A stretch of 28,311 nucleotides of DNA from an uncultured Collinsella sp. (GCA_900541885.1 UQKW01000024.1:1-28311), one strand, 5' to 3'. Counted from the first letter of the stretch, positions 1 to 7,499 are shown. The notes: a model not told the origin generated them from the letters alone. Numbers and translations: made by a program.

Positions 1-336
1 CTGCGACGCGGAAATCGCGCGCTGTTGACGCGCCCCCGCAGTGCCCGCTTCCCCCGAGAACAATTATCAGTGCAGGTAGAAGGCTCGCTATGATTTGAAA
101 ATAGGGGGTGTGGTTGGCTCATTCAGGTTCAGCCCCGTAATCCGGCATAGTTTTGAAATGGCACTGAATAAGTGGCGGCAAATGAGCCGCAATGAAGCAA
201 GCTAGCCCCTCGTTTCCGAAACCTTTCCGCAACAATTTGCCCTTCGTGCCGCTCGACTCCGCTCGCAACGTCCCCTGCGCTACACTTAGTCGCACTGTGG
301 CGCTGCTGTGCCGCGCCCGGACCAAGGGAGACCCTC
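1..336. other. Left-edge intergenic region
   Basis: I see no convincing gene here; the short open frames lack ribosome-binding sites and recognisable sequence. The region contains a nested inverted arrangement: GGCTCATT at 116-123 is complementary to AATGAGCC at 181-188, and inside it ATTCAG (121-126) can pair with CTGAAT (164-169). A smaller hairpin, GCGGC/GCCGC, lies at 175-190. This could be a leader or terminator structure upstream of the kinase gene. A TACACT hexamer near 282-287 is a possible -10 box, but no good -35 partner is visible. Confidence 0.4.
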
Positions 337-1161
337 ATGAAGAACACTCAGCTGCTGCTGATCAACGATATGTGCGGCTACGGCAAGGTCGCACTTTCCG
401 CCATGCTGCCGGTGCTGTCGCACATGGGCTACCGTATCCATAATCTGCCGACGGCGCTCGTTTCCGACACGCTCAACTACCCCAAGTTCTACATCCACGA
501 CACCACCGAGTACGTGCGCCAAAGCCTCGCCATCTGGGAGGAGCTCGGCTTTGAGTTCGACGCCATCTCGACCGGCTTTATCGTGACCGAGGAAGAGACG
601 CGCATCATCTCGGACTTTTGCCACCGCCGTGCGCAAAAGGGCACCAAGGTGTTCGTCGACCCCATCATGGGCGACAACGGCAAGCTCTATGCGGGCGTGC
701 CCGAGTCCACGATTGGCCTTATGCGGCATCTGCTGGAGTGCGCAGACTACGCGGTGCCCAACTATACCGAGGCGTGCCTGCTTGCCGATAGGCCTATCGC
801 CGAGCAAATTACGCCCGATGAGGCCCGCGCCCTTGTGGACGCCGTGCGTGAGCTGGGTGCCAAGTCTGTGGTCATTACGAGCGCCGTAGTCAATGGCACG
901 AACGCGGTTATCGGTTACGACCATGTGGCGGGGGAGTACTTTACGATTCCCTTTGAGCTCATTCCGGTCTACTTCCCGGGCACGGGCGACACGTTCTCGG
1001 CGGTGCTCGTCGGCCGCGTTATGGCAGGTTGGAGTCTGCAGCGCGCGACGTCCGATGCCATGCGTGTGGTGGCTGAGCTTATCGAGCGCAATGCCGGCCA
1101 AGAGGACAAGTCGGCTGGCCTTCCCATCGAGGCCTGCCTGGATGTGATTGACCATGAGTAA
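337..1161 (+). CDS. Pyridoxal/pyridoxamine kinase (PdxK/PdxY type)
   Basis: A cytoplasmic ribokinase-superfamily enzyme that phosphorylates vitamin B6 vitamers with ATP in the PLP salvage pathway. The 274-aa length fits the family. Visible signatures are the N-terminal DMCGYGKVAL segment (11-20), a VDPIMGDNGKLY block (107-118), PNYTEA (141-146) and the anion-hole motif GTGD at 215-218, whose Asp218 is the expected catalytic base. The start is supported by AGGGAGA eight bases upstream of the ATG. The next gene overlaps its 3' end, so the two are probably co-translated. PdxK and PdxY cannot be told apart by eye, and a hydroxymethylpyrimidine kinase is a less likely alternative because the PdxK-specific blocks are present. 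Confidence 0.9.
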   Translation: MKNTQLLLINDMCGYGKVALSAMLPVLSHMGYRIHNLPTALVSDTLNYPKFYIHDTTEYVRQSLAIWEELGFEFDAISTGFIVTEEETRIISDFCHRRAQKGTKVFVDPIMGDNGKLYAGVPESTIGLMRHLLECADYAVPNYTEACLLADRPIAEQITPDEARALVDAVRELGAKSVVITSAVVNGTNAVIGYDHVAGEYFTIPFELIPVYFPGTGDTFSAVLVGRVMAGWSLQRATSDAMRVVAELIERNAGQEDKSAGLPIEACLDVIDHE

Positions 1162-1483
1162 CGCCGGCGAGGGCGGCATCAAGCCTGCGGGCGAGAACAG
1201 GCCGCTCGGCGCGCCGCGTGGCAAGCGTCCGCGCATCCGCGTGAGCTGCGTGGACCAGCTGGGTGCGTGCCGCTGCCACCACGGTCACAAGCCGGGCGAC
1301 GTCTTTGACTTTGACCGAGATCGCGGCAAGATGTGCGCCATGGCCTGCCACGTGGGCTTTCCCTATATCGATATCCTGCGCTATGGCGGAACCGTGCCTG
1401 GCAACGAGCCTGGTACGGCAAAGTTCTGCTGCCCCGAGGTCGATACGCTGAACGTCTGGCTTGCCGAGATCGTTGACGAGTAG
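1154..1483 (+). CDS. Small cysteine-rich protein, TIGR04076-like
   Basis: A 109-aa protein whose start codon lies inside the last codons of the kinase gene (8-bp overlap). A TTG two codons earlier is possible, but the ATG is more natural. The N-terminal 30 residues are polar and Gly/Pro-rich. The core holds CRCHHGHKPGDVF, then KMCAMACHVGFPYIDILRYGG, then AKFCCPEVDT. This order of Cys clusters, with a hydrophobic segment and a terminal Cys-Cys-Pro, matches my recollection of the uncharacterised TIGR04076 family. Six or more cysteines and adjacent histidines suggest metal or redox chemistry, but no function is established. Translational coupling to a vitamin B6 kinase is the only functional hint. 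Confidence 0.7.
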   Translation: MSNAGEGGIKPAGENRPLGAPRGKRPRIRVSCVDQLGACRCHHGHKPGDVFDFDRDRGKMCAMACHVGFPYIDILRYGGTVPGNEPGTAKFCCPEVDTLNVWLAEIVDE

Positions 1484-1491
1484 TCGAGCGC

Positions 1492-1524
1492 AATGTGACA
1501 AAGGGACAGCCCCTTTGACACATT
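1492..1524. repeat. GTGACAAAGGGA palindrome, copy 1 (degenerate)
   Basis: The arms AATGTGACAAAGGG and CCCTTTGACACATT flank a short spacer. The right arm has lost one base relative to the perfect copy at 3040-3070. It lies nine bases after the stop codon of the small Cys-rich gene and may also act as a transcript end. Confidence 0.8.
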
Positions 1525-1566
1525 CGCCGGTGGTGCCCCTTCTTTTGCTTATAATTTCAAATCTCT

Positions 1567-1646
1567 GCATTTCATTTGATTTTAGGTTCTAAAAATTTTG
1601 CGTTTCATCGATAATCAAGCATATAAAACTTTGCATTTCATTCGAT
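1567..1646. promoter_or_regulatory. Three direct repeats at exact 33-bp period upstream of ATPase gene
   Basis: GCATTTCATTTGAT begins at 1567, GCGTTTCATCGAT at 1600 and GCATTTCATTCGAT at 1633. The 33-bp period puts all three on the same helical face. The spacers are AT-rich, with GCATATAAAACTTT between the second and third copies. The last copy ends 19 bases before the ATPase start, so a bound protein would cover the promoter or ribosome-binding region. I infer an operator, possibly autoregulatory. Confidence 0.6.
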
Positions 1647-1665
1647 GACACCGAGGGGAGAGCCT

Positions 1666-3027
1666 ATGCTGCGCAGGAAAATAGCGGCAGAGCTGGAGCG
1701 TTGGCTGAAGTCTGCCGAGCAAAAGGCCCTATTCATCACGGGTTCTCGCCAGATCGGCAAAAGCTATTCGATTCGCGCATTTGGCAAAGCCAGCCATGCA
1801 ACCTACATTGAGCTTAACCTCATGGAAAACCGCCAGGCAAAAGATGCTCTTCTCGAGGCGCGGAATGCCGATGATTTCATCAGCAGGGTGACGCTTCTTT
1901 CGGGAAAGTCGATTGCGCCAGGCAAAACGCTCGTGTTTATCGATGAGGTCCAAGAGGCCCCCGACATCATGACGATGGCAAAGTTCCTTGTTGAGGACGG
2001 GAGGTGCCGTTGGGCGTTTTCGGGGTCAATGCTCGGGACCCAGTTCAAGGGCGTCAGGTCCTATCCCGTGGGGTATGTCCACGAGCTTAGGATGTTCCCG
2101 CTCGATTTTGAGGAGTTTTGCTGGGCAATCGGGGTGAGCGAGGGGGCTCGCCAAACGATACGTGACGCCTGTATCAGCGAGAGGCCCATTCCTGATTACA
2201 TTCATGACGCGATGATGGCAAACTTCAGGACCTATACCGTTGTCGGCGGAATGCCGGAGGTCGTGCAGCGTTTTCTTGACACGCGGGGCGACCTTGCCTC
2301 TGTTCGTCAGCTGCAGTCAGAGCTCAACGAACAGTACCGGCGGGATATCTCCAAGTATGCAAGCGGGCGAGCCCTTCAGGCGCAGAGCATCTACGATCAG
2401 CTCCCTATTATGCTCGAGGGCGAAAACAAGCGCTTCGTGCTCAATTCCATTGACCCTAAGGCGCACTACGAGAAGTATCAGCGAGATTTTGTATGGCTTG
2501 TCGATGCCGGCGTTGCTCTCAAAGCCGATATCGTAACCGAGCCAAAATCGCCCCTGCTCAAGACGGCACGACCATCGCAGTTCAAGCTATATCAATCGGA
2601 TACGGGCATGTTGATGGCGCGCTACCCCGTTGGAGTCGCCCAAGCGGCGTATCTTGATAGCAAGGAGCCCAACCTGGGCGGCATTTACGAAAACGTGGTG
2701 GCCCAGCAGCTGGCTGCCCAAAACCGCCAGCTTTACTACTATCAGACAAAAAAGCGCGGTGAAGTGGACTTTGTGGTCGATGGGCCGGATGGGACGGCTG
2801 TTCCGATCGAGGTTAAATCGGGCTCCTATTACCACGCGCACGCTGCGCTCGGTCATGTGCTTGATACGGCTGAATATGGCGTAAGGCTCGGGATTGTTTT
2901 CTCGAGAGGCAACGTTGAGCGCAACGGAGCGGTTCTCTATTTGCCGCTATATGCGACCTGGGCCCTTTCGGATGTTTTGGGCGACTCCTGTGCCGAGGGG
3001 ATAAAGCTGGAGGTCAAGCCGGTCTAG
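1666..3027 (+). CDS. AAA+ ATPase with C-terminal DUF4143 domain
   Basis: A 453-aa cytoplasmic ATPase of the AAA_14/DUF4143 group. The Walker A loop GSRQIGKS is at residues 26-33, Walker B LVFIDE at 89-94, and an FSGS sensor-like motif at 118-121. The C-terminal part has GEVDFVV (365-371) and PIEVKSG (380-386), the D...ExK pattern of PD-(D/E)XK nuclease folds, as is usual in DUF4143. The start at 1666 is chosen because GAGGGGAGA lies about seven bases upstream; an ATG at 1645 overlaps the third operator repeat and has no ribosome-binding site. Such genes are common and often multicopy in gut bacteria. Roles in defence or as toxin-like modules have been proposed but are unproven. It is a single-gene unit. 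Confidence 0.88.
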   Translation: MLRRKIAAELERWLKSAEQKALFITGSRQIGKSYSIRAFGKASHATYIELNLMENRQAKDALLEARNADDFISRVTLLSGKSIAPGKTLVFIDEVQEAPDIMTMAKFLVEDGRCRWAFSGSMLGTQFKGVRSYPVGYVHELRMFPLDFEEFCWAIGVSEGARQTIRDACISERPIPDYIHDAMMANFRTYTVVGGMPEVVQRFLDTRGDLASVRQLQSELNEQYRRDISKYASGRALQAQSIYDQLPIMLEGENKRFVLNSIDPKAHYEKYQRDFVWLVDAGVALKADIVTEPKSPLLKTARPSQFKLYQSDTGMLMARYPVGVAQAAYLDSKEPNLGGIYENVVAQQLAAQNRQLYYYQTKKRGEVDFVVDGPDGTAVPIEVKSGSYYHAHAALGHVLDTAEYGVRLGIVFSRGNVERNGAVLYLPLYATWALSDVLGDSCAEGIKLEVKPV

Positions 3028-3039
3028 GGCCAGTCCCGG

Positions 3040-3070
3040 ATGTGACAAAGGGACAGTCCCTTTGTCACAT
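3040..3070. repeat. GTGACAAAGGGA palindrome, copy 2 (perfect)
   Basis: Fourteen-base arms ATGTGACAAAGGGA (3040-3053) and TCCCTTTGTCACAT (3057-3070) with a CAG loop. It starts 13 bases after the ATPase stop, in the gap between two convergent genes. Confidence 0.9.
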
Positions 3071-3072
3071 TC

Positions 3073-3170
3073 ATGAGTGTGGATTTTCTCCCACCGAGAT
3101 AACGAGCGTGGATTTTCTCCCGTTTAGAGCGCACTCGAACGCTCAAAGTGGGAGAAAATCCACGCTCGTT
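3073..3170. repeat. GTGGATTTTCTCCC inverted repeat
   Basis: A 21-bp perfect inverted pair lies at 3101-3121 and 3150-3170 (AACGAGCGTGGATTTTCTCC plus C, and its complement), with a 28-base loop. A third, partial arm, GAGTGTGGATTTTCTCCC, sits at 3075-3092. It could terminate both the ATPase transcript and the convergent phosphatase transcript. Confidence 0.85.
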
Positions 3171-3213
3171 TTATGCCGATGGCGTGGCCCGTGTGCCCGC
3201 GCCGCCCGAGCGC

Positions 3214-3660
3214 CTACAGCTGCTCGAGCATAGCGGTGCAACCGGCGAGTACATCGCGGTAGGTGGCGTCGAAATTGCCGGTGTACCAGGGGTCGGCCAC
3301 GTCGCCGGGGCGATCAGTCCAATCGAGCAAGCGCGTAATCTTGCCGTCGGGGTCGTCGCCAAAGATGCGACGCAGGCCACGCGCGTTCTCAGCATCCATA
3401 TAGACAATATGGTCCCAGTCGCCATACTCCGCGCGACGCACCTGACGTGCGCGATGTGCGACGACGGGAATCCCGACCTCGCGTAGCTTGGCAACGGTAC
3501 CGTGATGTGGCGGGTTGCCAATCTCCTCGGTCGAGGTCGCAGCGGAATCAATGACAAACTCGCCCGCGCGCCCGGCGCGCCGCACCAGCTCGGTAAACAC
3601 CGACTCGGCCATCGTCGAGCGACAGATATTGCCGTGGCAAATAAACAGTACACGTTGCAT
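3214..3660 (-). CDS. Low-molecular-weight protein tyrosine phosphatase
   Basis: A 148-aa cytoplasmic phosphatase. The P-loop CHGNICRS lies at residues 8-15, with nucleophile Cys8 and phosphate-binding Arg14, and the general acid Asp123 sits in the DPW motif near the C terminus. The length is typical. The start is supported by AAAGGAA about nine bases upstream. The first 14 codons are duplicated at 11775-11815, at the far side of the integrated element. The promoter and possibly the first codons used today may therefore have come with the element. Arsenate reductase of the same fold is an alternative, but the intact DPW motif favours a phosphatase. Confidence 0.92.
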   Translation of the reverse strand: MQRVLFICHGNICRSTMAESVFTELVRRAGRAGEFVIDSAATSTEEIGNPPHHGTVAKLREVGIPVVAHRARQVRRAEYGDWDHIVYMDAENARGLRRIFGDDPDGKITRLLDWTDRPGDVADPWYTGNFDATYRDVLAGCTAMLEQL

Positions 3661-3666
3661 AGAACG
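3620..3666. other. Candidate attachment site, left (attL/attR)
   Basis: A 47-bp segment covering codons 1-14 of the phosphatase gene plus six upstream bases. It matches 11775-11821 at 43 of 47 positions. The longest identical blocks are CGACAGATATT, ATAAACAGTAC and CGTTGCATAGAACG, any of which could hold the crossover. Confidence 0.7.
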
Positions 3667-3932
3667 GTTCCTTTCTGGGCGGTCGCGCGGGGCTTACAGA
3701 CTGCCCTTGAGGCAGTTTGCTCCGATAAAGCCCGCTGCGTAGTTTACCTGCGATAATAACAAGATAAGACCTTTAATCCCAACGCCTCTACTGTGTTCAA
3801 AGAGTTGAATGGCTCTAAAAATCAGTTTCCAATATAGGGTGGAGAATCCACTTTATTAAAACCAGAAATCAGGCAAAAGTAAAAGCAAAAGTAGTAAAAA
3901 CGTAGTACGGCTCAAATTTTTACTACCAATGT
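3667..3932. other. Left-end control region of the element
   Basis: No gene is visible. An ACTGCC/GGCAGT hairpin lies near 3699-3714 upstream of the phosphatase gene. GTTTACCTGCG occurs at 3742-3752 and again at 3931-3941, where it covers the integrase stop region. GTAGTAAAAA at 3891-3900 and its inverse at 3917-3926 match a copy at 11704-11713 near the other end and are candidate integrase arm-type sites. GC content falls sharply after about 3740. Confidence 0.55.
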
Positions 3933-5129
3933 TTACCTGCGGTTTTGTTCAATAGCAAGCATCTCGTCTTGAATATCTTCAAGCCCAAGATGGGTGTAAA
4001 CGTTGTAGGTGGTGTTGATATCTGAGTGCCCCATAATGTATCTGAGCTTTGCTGGACTCATGCCAGCGCGTGCCATTCGGCTACAGAAAGTGTGCCTGAG
4101 CTGGTGCGGAGTTATATGGGGCAGTTCTTCCTTATAGATGCGGTTGTGCTTAATGATGGCGCGTTTGAGCCTATGTTCCCAATGCAGGGCAACGCATGGC
4201 ATCTCATTCTTGTCTAGGCAGATGAAGCCCCTTACCCCATCAATAACAGGCTCTTCTTTTGGCTGCGCCCTCTGTCCGATGAGACTGTGGAAGGCCTTTT
4301 CGACAGAAGCGGTCATAGGGATATACCTCATACCAGATTTTGTTTTGGGCTCTTCAATGTAATACTGCATATCTCTCGCGCGATGAAGCTGCTTTTGAAC
4401 ACGTATACAGTGGCTATCGAAGTCAATGTCATCAAAGGTCAGGCCGCAGTATTCAGAAATTCTGAGTCCAGTGTTCAACAAGATAAAGTAAGTTTCAAAG
4501 TAGCGCGAGAAGTGATGATCCGAGCGCATGAACTCAAGGAATAGCCGTTCTTGTCTAACGCTTAACGATTCTCTGGATACCGTATCGTTGACCAGAACAT
4601 TGATAAGTTCGAAGTTAAAAGGGTTGCGTCTTATAATTCCGCATTCTTCGGCCAGTTGGAAAGCTGGTCTGAGTACGCCTCGGATGCTACAGACGCTGCT
4701 ATATCCCTTTCCAACATCTTGCTGAAGGTGGATGAGCCATTTCTTTGCATCCAACACCGTAATGTTTGATATTTGGGCCTTGCTGAAGCTGTCTGTTTTC
4801 AGGTAATTGGTGACGGTTTTATAGGCGCTAACAGTTGTCTTTCGTACCGCAACCTTGGTCGCAAGGTAGTTCTCAACCAGAGTTATGACGTTCATGTTCT
4901 CAGGTGCAATGTGGTCGAAGAGGTCTTTTTGAATCTGCTGTTCTTTCTGCCTTAAGCAGAGGTCTCTCTTTTTGCCGCGTGGCGTTTGGTCGTGAATTGT
5001 CAAAGTCCACGAATAGACAAAGCAGGTTTTTCCCATCCAATTGGTGTATTTGAACGAGTAACGACCGTCTGGGCGCTGGCCTTCTCCGCGATGGAGAACC
5101 CGACCCTTGTTATCTTTCCTATTCGACAT
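3933..5129 (-). CDS. Tyrosine recombinase, Tn916-family integrase
   Basis: A 398-aa integrase that would catalyse site-specific integration and excision of the element. An N-terminal arm-DNA-binding domain of Tn916 Int type (about 1-75, with GRVLHRGEGQRPDGRYSFKY) is followed by a SAM-like core-binding domain (about 80-165) and the catalytic domain. Catalytic residues are Arg223 (GLRISE), a Lys in PKTKSG (261-266), His342 and Arg345 (PHQLRH), His368 (MGHSD) and the nucleophile Tyr378 (NVYTH), so it appears active. The start at 5129 is chosen because AAGGAGA lies about nine bases upstream and family members begin near this MSNRKDNKGR segment; an upstream in-frame ATG at 5168 lacks such a site. 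Confidence 0.93.
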   Translation of the reverse strand: MSNRKDNKGRVLHRGEGQRPDGRYSFKYTNWMGKTCFVYSWTLTIHDQTPRGKKRDLCLRQKEQQIQKDLFDHIAPENMNVITLVENYLATKVAVRKTTVSAYKTVTNYLKTDSFSKAQISNITVLDAKKWLIHLQQDVGKGYSSVCSIRGVLRPAFQLAEECGIIRRNPFNFELINVLVNDTVSRESLSVRQERLFLEFMRSDHHFSRYFETYFILLNTGLRISEYCGLTFDDIDFDSHCIRVQKQLHRARDMQYYIEEPKTKSGMRYIPMTASVEKAFHSLIGQRAQPKEEPVIDGVRGFICLDKNEMPCVALHWEHRLKRAIIKHNRIYKEELPHITPHQLRHTFCSRMARAGMSPAKLRYIMGHSDINTTYNVYTHLGLEDIQDEMLAIEQNRR

Positions 5130-5482
5130 AGCTTGGATCTCCTTCCAGAGACTCAAGCACGACAACATGATTGTAGCTATGGGGTTGTCTATGCCATGGT
5201 AAAAGGGTTCGTTTATTGGGTTAAATCAAAGGAAATGAGGCTTATTTGCCCCGTTGAGGCTGGGGTTGGAGTAAGTGTCCATCGGCGCAATTCCAAGCCT
5301 GAATATCGCTCTCAGCGTGCATTTTTGCTATAGGCTGAGCGGACATCAATTGAAATCGCAGTTTGATTGAGTCCTAATAGTTTCAATGACTTTATAGGTC
5401 GCATGAATACAAAAGGCTGCGCAGCGTCAATGCTTGGGGCGCTGCGCAGCCGCTATTTCTTTAATTGGGCGAAGGGGAGAGT
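5130..5482. other. Gap upstream of integrase with minus-strand terminator
   Basis: No gene is visible in about 350 bases. The part next to the integrase holds its ribosome-binding site and presumably its promoter. The part next to 5483 holds the terminator listed separately. No small excisionase-like basic protein was found. Confidence 0.5.
5411..5451 (-). terminator. Terminator of the zinc-ribbon-like protein gene
   Basis: Twelve-base perfect arms GGCTGCGCAGCG (415-426 of the 5000s) and CGCTGCGCAGCC (5440-5451) with a 13-base loop. Read on the minus strand, the hairpin is followed by TTTTGTATT, which fits a rho-independent terminator 30 bases past the stop codon of the gene ending at 5483. 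Confidence 0.75.
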
Positions 5483-6745
5483 CTAGTTCTCTAATTGAGT
5501 GAATTGAATGCTGCCGCCCTCGTTCTCGGTGTCTTCGTCTGTCAAGACAAGGTAGACGCTCCAGTTCTCATCGGTGGTTTGCCACCACCTGTAGCTGTAC
5601 ATGTCGTTGCCCTTGTTGTATTGGGATAAGTCTTTGGTCTCGTATTCGTTGCCGAAATAGGATGCGATGGTGTTGACGGCGTAATCTCTATCGGAGGCGT
5701 AGTCGCTTAGAGACCATTTGAAAAAGAGATTATCAACTTTGTTGGTGTCCTTATCTACGTCGTATAGAAATACTCCGTCAATCCCGAGAAAGGTAACCTT
5801 CTCGCGTAAATCGACGCCATCCATTTCTGCGCTTGGAATTGCCTTTTTAACGTATTGAGCGGTCTGCCCGATATATTTCAACCTCTCTCGCACTTGGTCA
5901 AGGTCTTTATTAACGGTGTCATGGTCAAGCGGCGTTTTGGTTTCCGTGGGTGCGGCTGCGGTCGTGATAATGGATGCTTGCAGAAGGGTATACCCACCGT
6001 TTTTTGTCCTGCTGTAGGTGAAGCCGTTCCTGCTTGCCGCGCCCTGCTCATCGGTTTCTTTGACGATTTCACCGACCGAATCCCAGTCAAGTGACGGGTC
6101 GCATGCCTCAATCATCGCCACAAGGAAGCGTGCCATCTTTTTGTCATAGCTACTTTGGTTGTTGTCGAGCATGACAACGATGCCGTAGTTGAGAGGTTCT
6201 GTATAGAGAAGGGTTGGGTCGAGGTTCTTGTCCTTTAGTGAAAAGGAGAGCTGCCCCGTCATCTCGTCATTCGAGTCATTAATTGAATAGACAGTCAGTT
6301 TGTAGTCGTATTCTTCGTGCACTGTAAAATCGCTGTCGTTAAGCTCTCGAAGTCTTTTTTCGAAAACCTTCGAGTAGGTGTCTGGGCATATGGTCAGCTT
6401 TTCGTTCTCCAGAAACGAGGTAACCTTCTCTGTCTTTTTCTCAATTGTTTTCTCGCAGCGAGAACATGTTTTGACATAGACCCTTTCGGAGAACGTGGAG
6501 TCGAATCCATCGTCTTTCCAGTCCTCGAGTTTGTGACCCAGCGGATCGCCCTCTGTTGCCCCGCATTCCTTGCAGGTCTTAGGTTTGGTGCAGGTCGCTT
6601 TCTTCCATTTATGAGTGTGGAAAATGTTGAGTGTTGCACTCGAATTCGGTTCTGCGGCAAGGTTGGGCACTAAAGCAATCGCGCAAACTAATACGAGGGC
6701 AATCGTAACTAAGAGGGCTAGTTGTTTGTTCGTTGGCTTCTTCAT
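5483..6745 (-). CDS. Exported protein with zinc-ribbon-like Cys/His motif
   Basis: A 420-aa protein of unknown function. Residues 1-32 form a signal peptide or anchor: basic start MKKPTNKQ, then a hydrophobic run with an AEP-type exit. Next is a Cys/His module, HTHKWKKATCTKPKTC (43-58) with Cys52, Cys58, Cys61 and His71, followed by Cys94-x2-Cys97, resembling the small metal-binding repeats found in Gram-positive surface proteins. The rest is acidic and shows no domain I recognise. The start is set by GGAAGGAGAG just upstream of the ATG at 6745. The gene lies alone between the integrase and the resolvase, on the integrase strand. Its leader resembles that of the lipoprotein gene at 10447-11355, suggesting shared control. 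Confidence 0.8.
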   Translation of the reverse strand: MKKPTNKQLALLVTIALVLVCAIALVPNLAAEPNSSATLNIFHTHKWKKATCTKPKTCKECGATEGDPLGHKLEDWKDDGFDSTFSERVYVKTCSRCEKTIEKKTEKVTSFLENEKLTICPDTYSKVFEKRLRELNDSDFTVHEEYDYKLTVYSINDSNDEMTGQLSFSLKDKNLDPTLLYTEPLNYGIVVMLDNNQSSYDKKMARFLVAMIEACDPSLDWDSVGEIVKETDEQGAASRNGFTYSRTKNGGYTLLQASIITTAAAPTETKTPLDHDTVNKDLDQVRERLKYIGQTAQYVKKAIPSAEMDGVDLREKVTFLGIDGVFLYDVDKDTNKVDNLFFKWSLSDYASDRDYAVNTIASYFGNEYETKDLSQYNKGNDMYSYRWWQTTDENWSVYLVLTDEDTENEGGSIQFTQLEN

Positions 6746-6930
6746 CCGCTCTCCTTCCAAAGGTATCCCGACAACCGTGGAAGGGGAGAAGCACATCATT
6801 GCAATTAAGCGATGTGGAGGACACCTACCACAGTTACCACACCGCAAGGCTTCACATGCATATGCGAACAGACCTTGAAAGGCGGGTGCCCTCCAATTCG
6901 CCTGTTTGCATACGCAAAGCAGCAGCTATG
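6746..6930 (-). promoter_or_regulatory. Structured 5' leader, copy 1
   Basis: Read on the minus strand, a hairpin with outer arms AACAG/CTGTT and inner arms TTGGAG/CTTTCAA is followed by a conserved block with AACTGTGG (complement of 6828-6835) and TCCTCC, about 80-95 bases before the start codon. The same elements in the same order occur upstream of the lipoprotein gene (11356-11540). I infer a regulatory leader RNA or shared promoter region; no known riboswitch was recognised. Confidence 0.5.
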
Positions 6931-7342
6931 CCATTGTGAAGCTCCACCCAAATATATGGATGTTGCGGTGTGGTAGATGAGATTGTATCAAGGGCATGAC
7001 CGATCATTTTGAGTAAAAGGGGGAACGGCAATGCTATTCGCCAATTATTGACAGTTATAAAGAGTGCCTATAGATAATGCATTTATGGTGTCTGGCGGTC
7101 TTCTCGATAGCATTAGCAATCATGCCTTGATAATGCGCTATTTGCAGTGAAGGTAGACGGTCGGTGGAATTTCTTCTTTCAGTCATGTTGATATCAACTA
7201 CATAGATGGGGTCTGCCAAGTAGAAGTTGAGGCCAAAGTGTAAAACACCCCGTATGCGCCAAAACAGACTGGGGCAGGGGCTTACGAGGTAACGCATCTT
7301 CTGCAAGCCGGAAGTGCGCGAGAAAGTTAAGCTGCGTTATGG
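6931..7342. other. Intergenic region, no gene supported
   Basis: About 400 AT-rich bases between divergent genes. An 83-codon minus-strand frame (7055-7306) is open, but it has no ribosome-binding site and no recognisable sequence. The promoter for the minus-strand gene presumably lies near its left edge. Confidence 0.4.
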
Positions 7343-7478
7343 TGTATCCCAAAATTCATAACATTTGAGACATGAGAAATACCACTCCCCACGTGAGTCT
7401 TTTGAATCAAATAGTGTCCTAAAAGATATTCCAAAAGTGTATGTCCCAATATAAAATACTAATAGGACTTTTGAGACA
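7343..7478. promoter_or_regulatory. Candidate res site (three subsites) upstream of the resolvase
   Basis: Three imperfect dyads bounded by TGTC-like ends lie at 7343-7372, about 7415-7441 and 7442-7478. Four of the six half-sites fit TGTCYYAAA: TGTCTCAAA twice on the minus strand, and TGTCCTAAA and TGTCCCAAT on the plus strand. The spacing and lengths (30, 27 and 37 bp) resemble the three-subsite res of Tn3-family resolvases. The resolvase promoter would lie in the third subsite, allowing autorepression. Confidence 0.5.
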
Positions 7479-7499
7479 TATAGAAATTGGAGGCACGCG

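Noticed and set aside
286..1236. Long open frame on the minus strand opposite the B6 kinase gene
   Set aside because: It is a shadow of GC-rich codon use; the kinase on the plus strand has a full family match and a ribosome-binding site.
1567..1646. Possible CRISPR array from the 33-bp-spaced repeats
   Set aside because: The repeats are only about 13-14 bases and imperfect, there are only three, and no cas gene is present; an operator fits better.
3620..3666. tRNA gene as the integration target
   Set aside because: No tRNA-like cloverleaf or CCA end is present at either boundary; the repeated segment is the start of a protein gene.
7055..7306. 83-codon minus-strand frame between the exported protein and the resolvase
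   Set aside because: No ribosome-binding site, no recognisable sequence, and it lies in an AT-rich control region.
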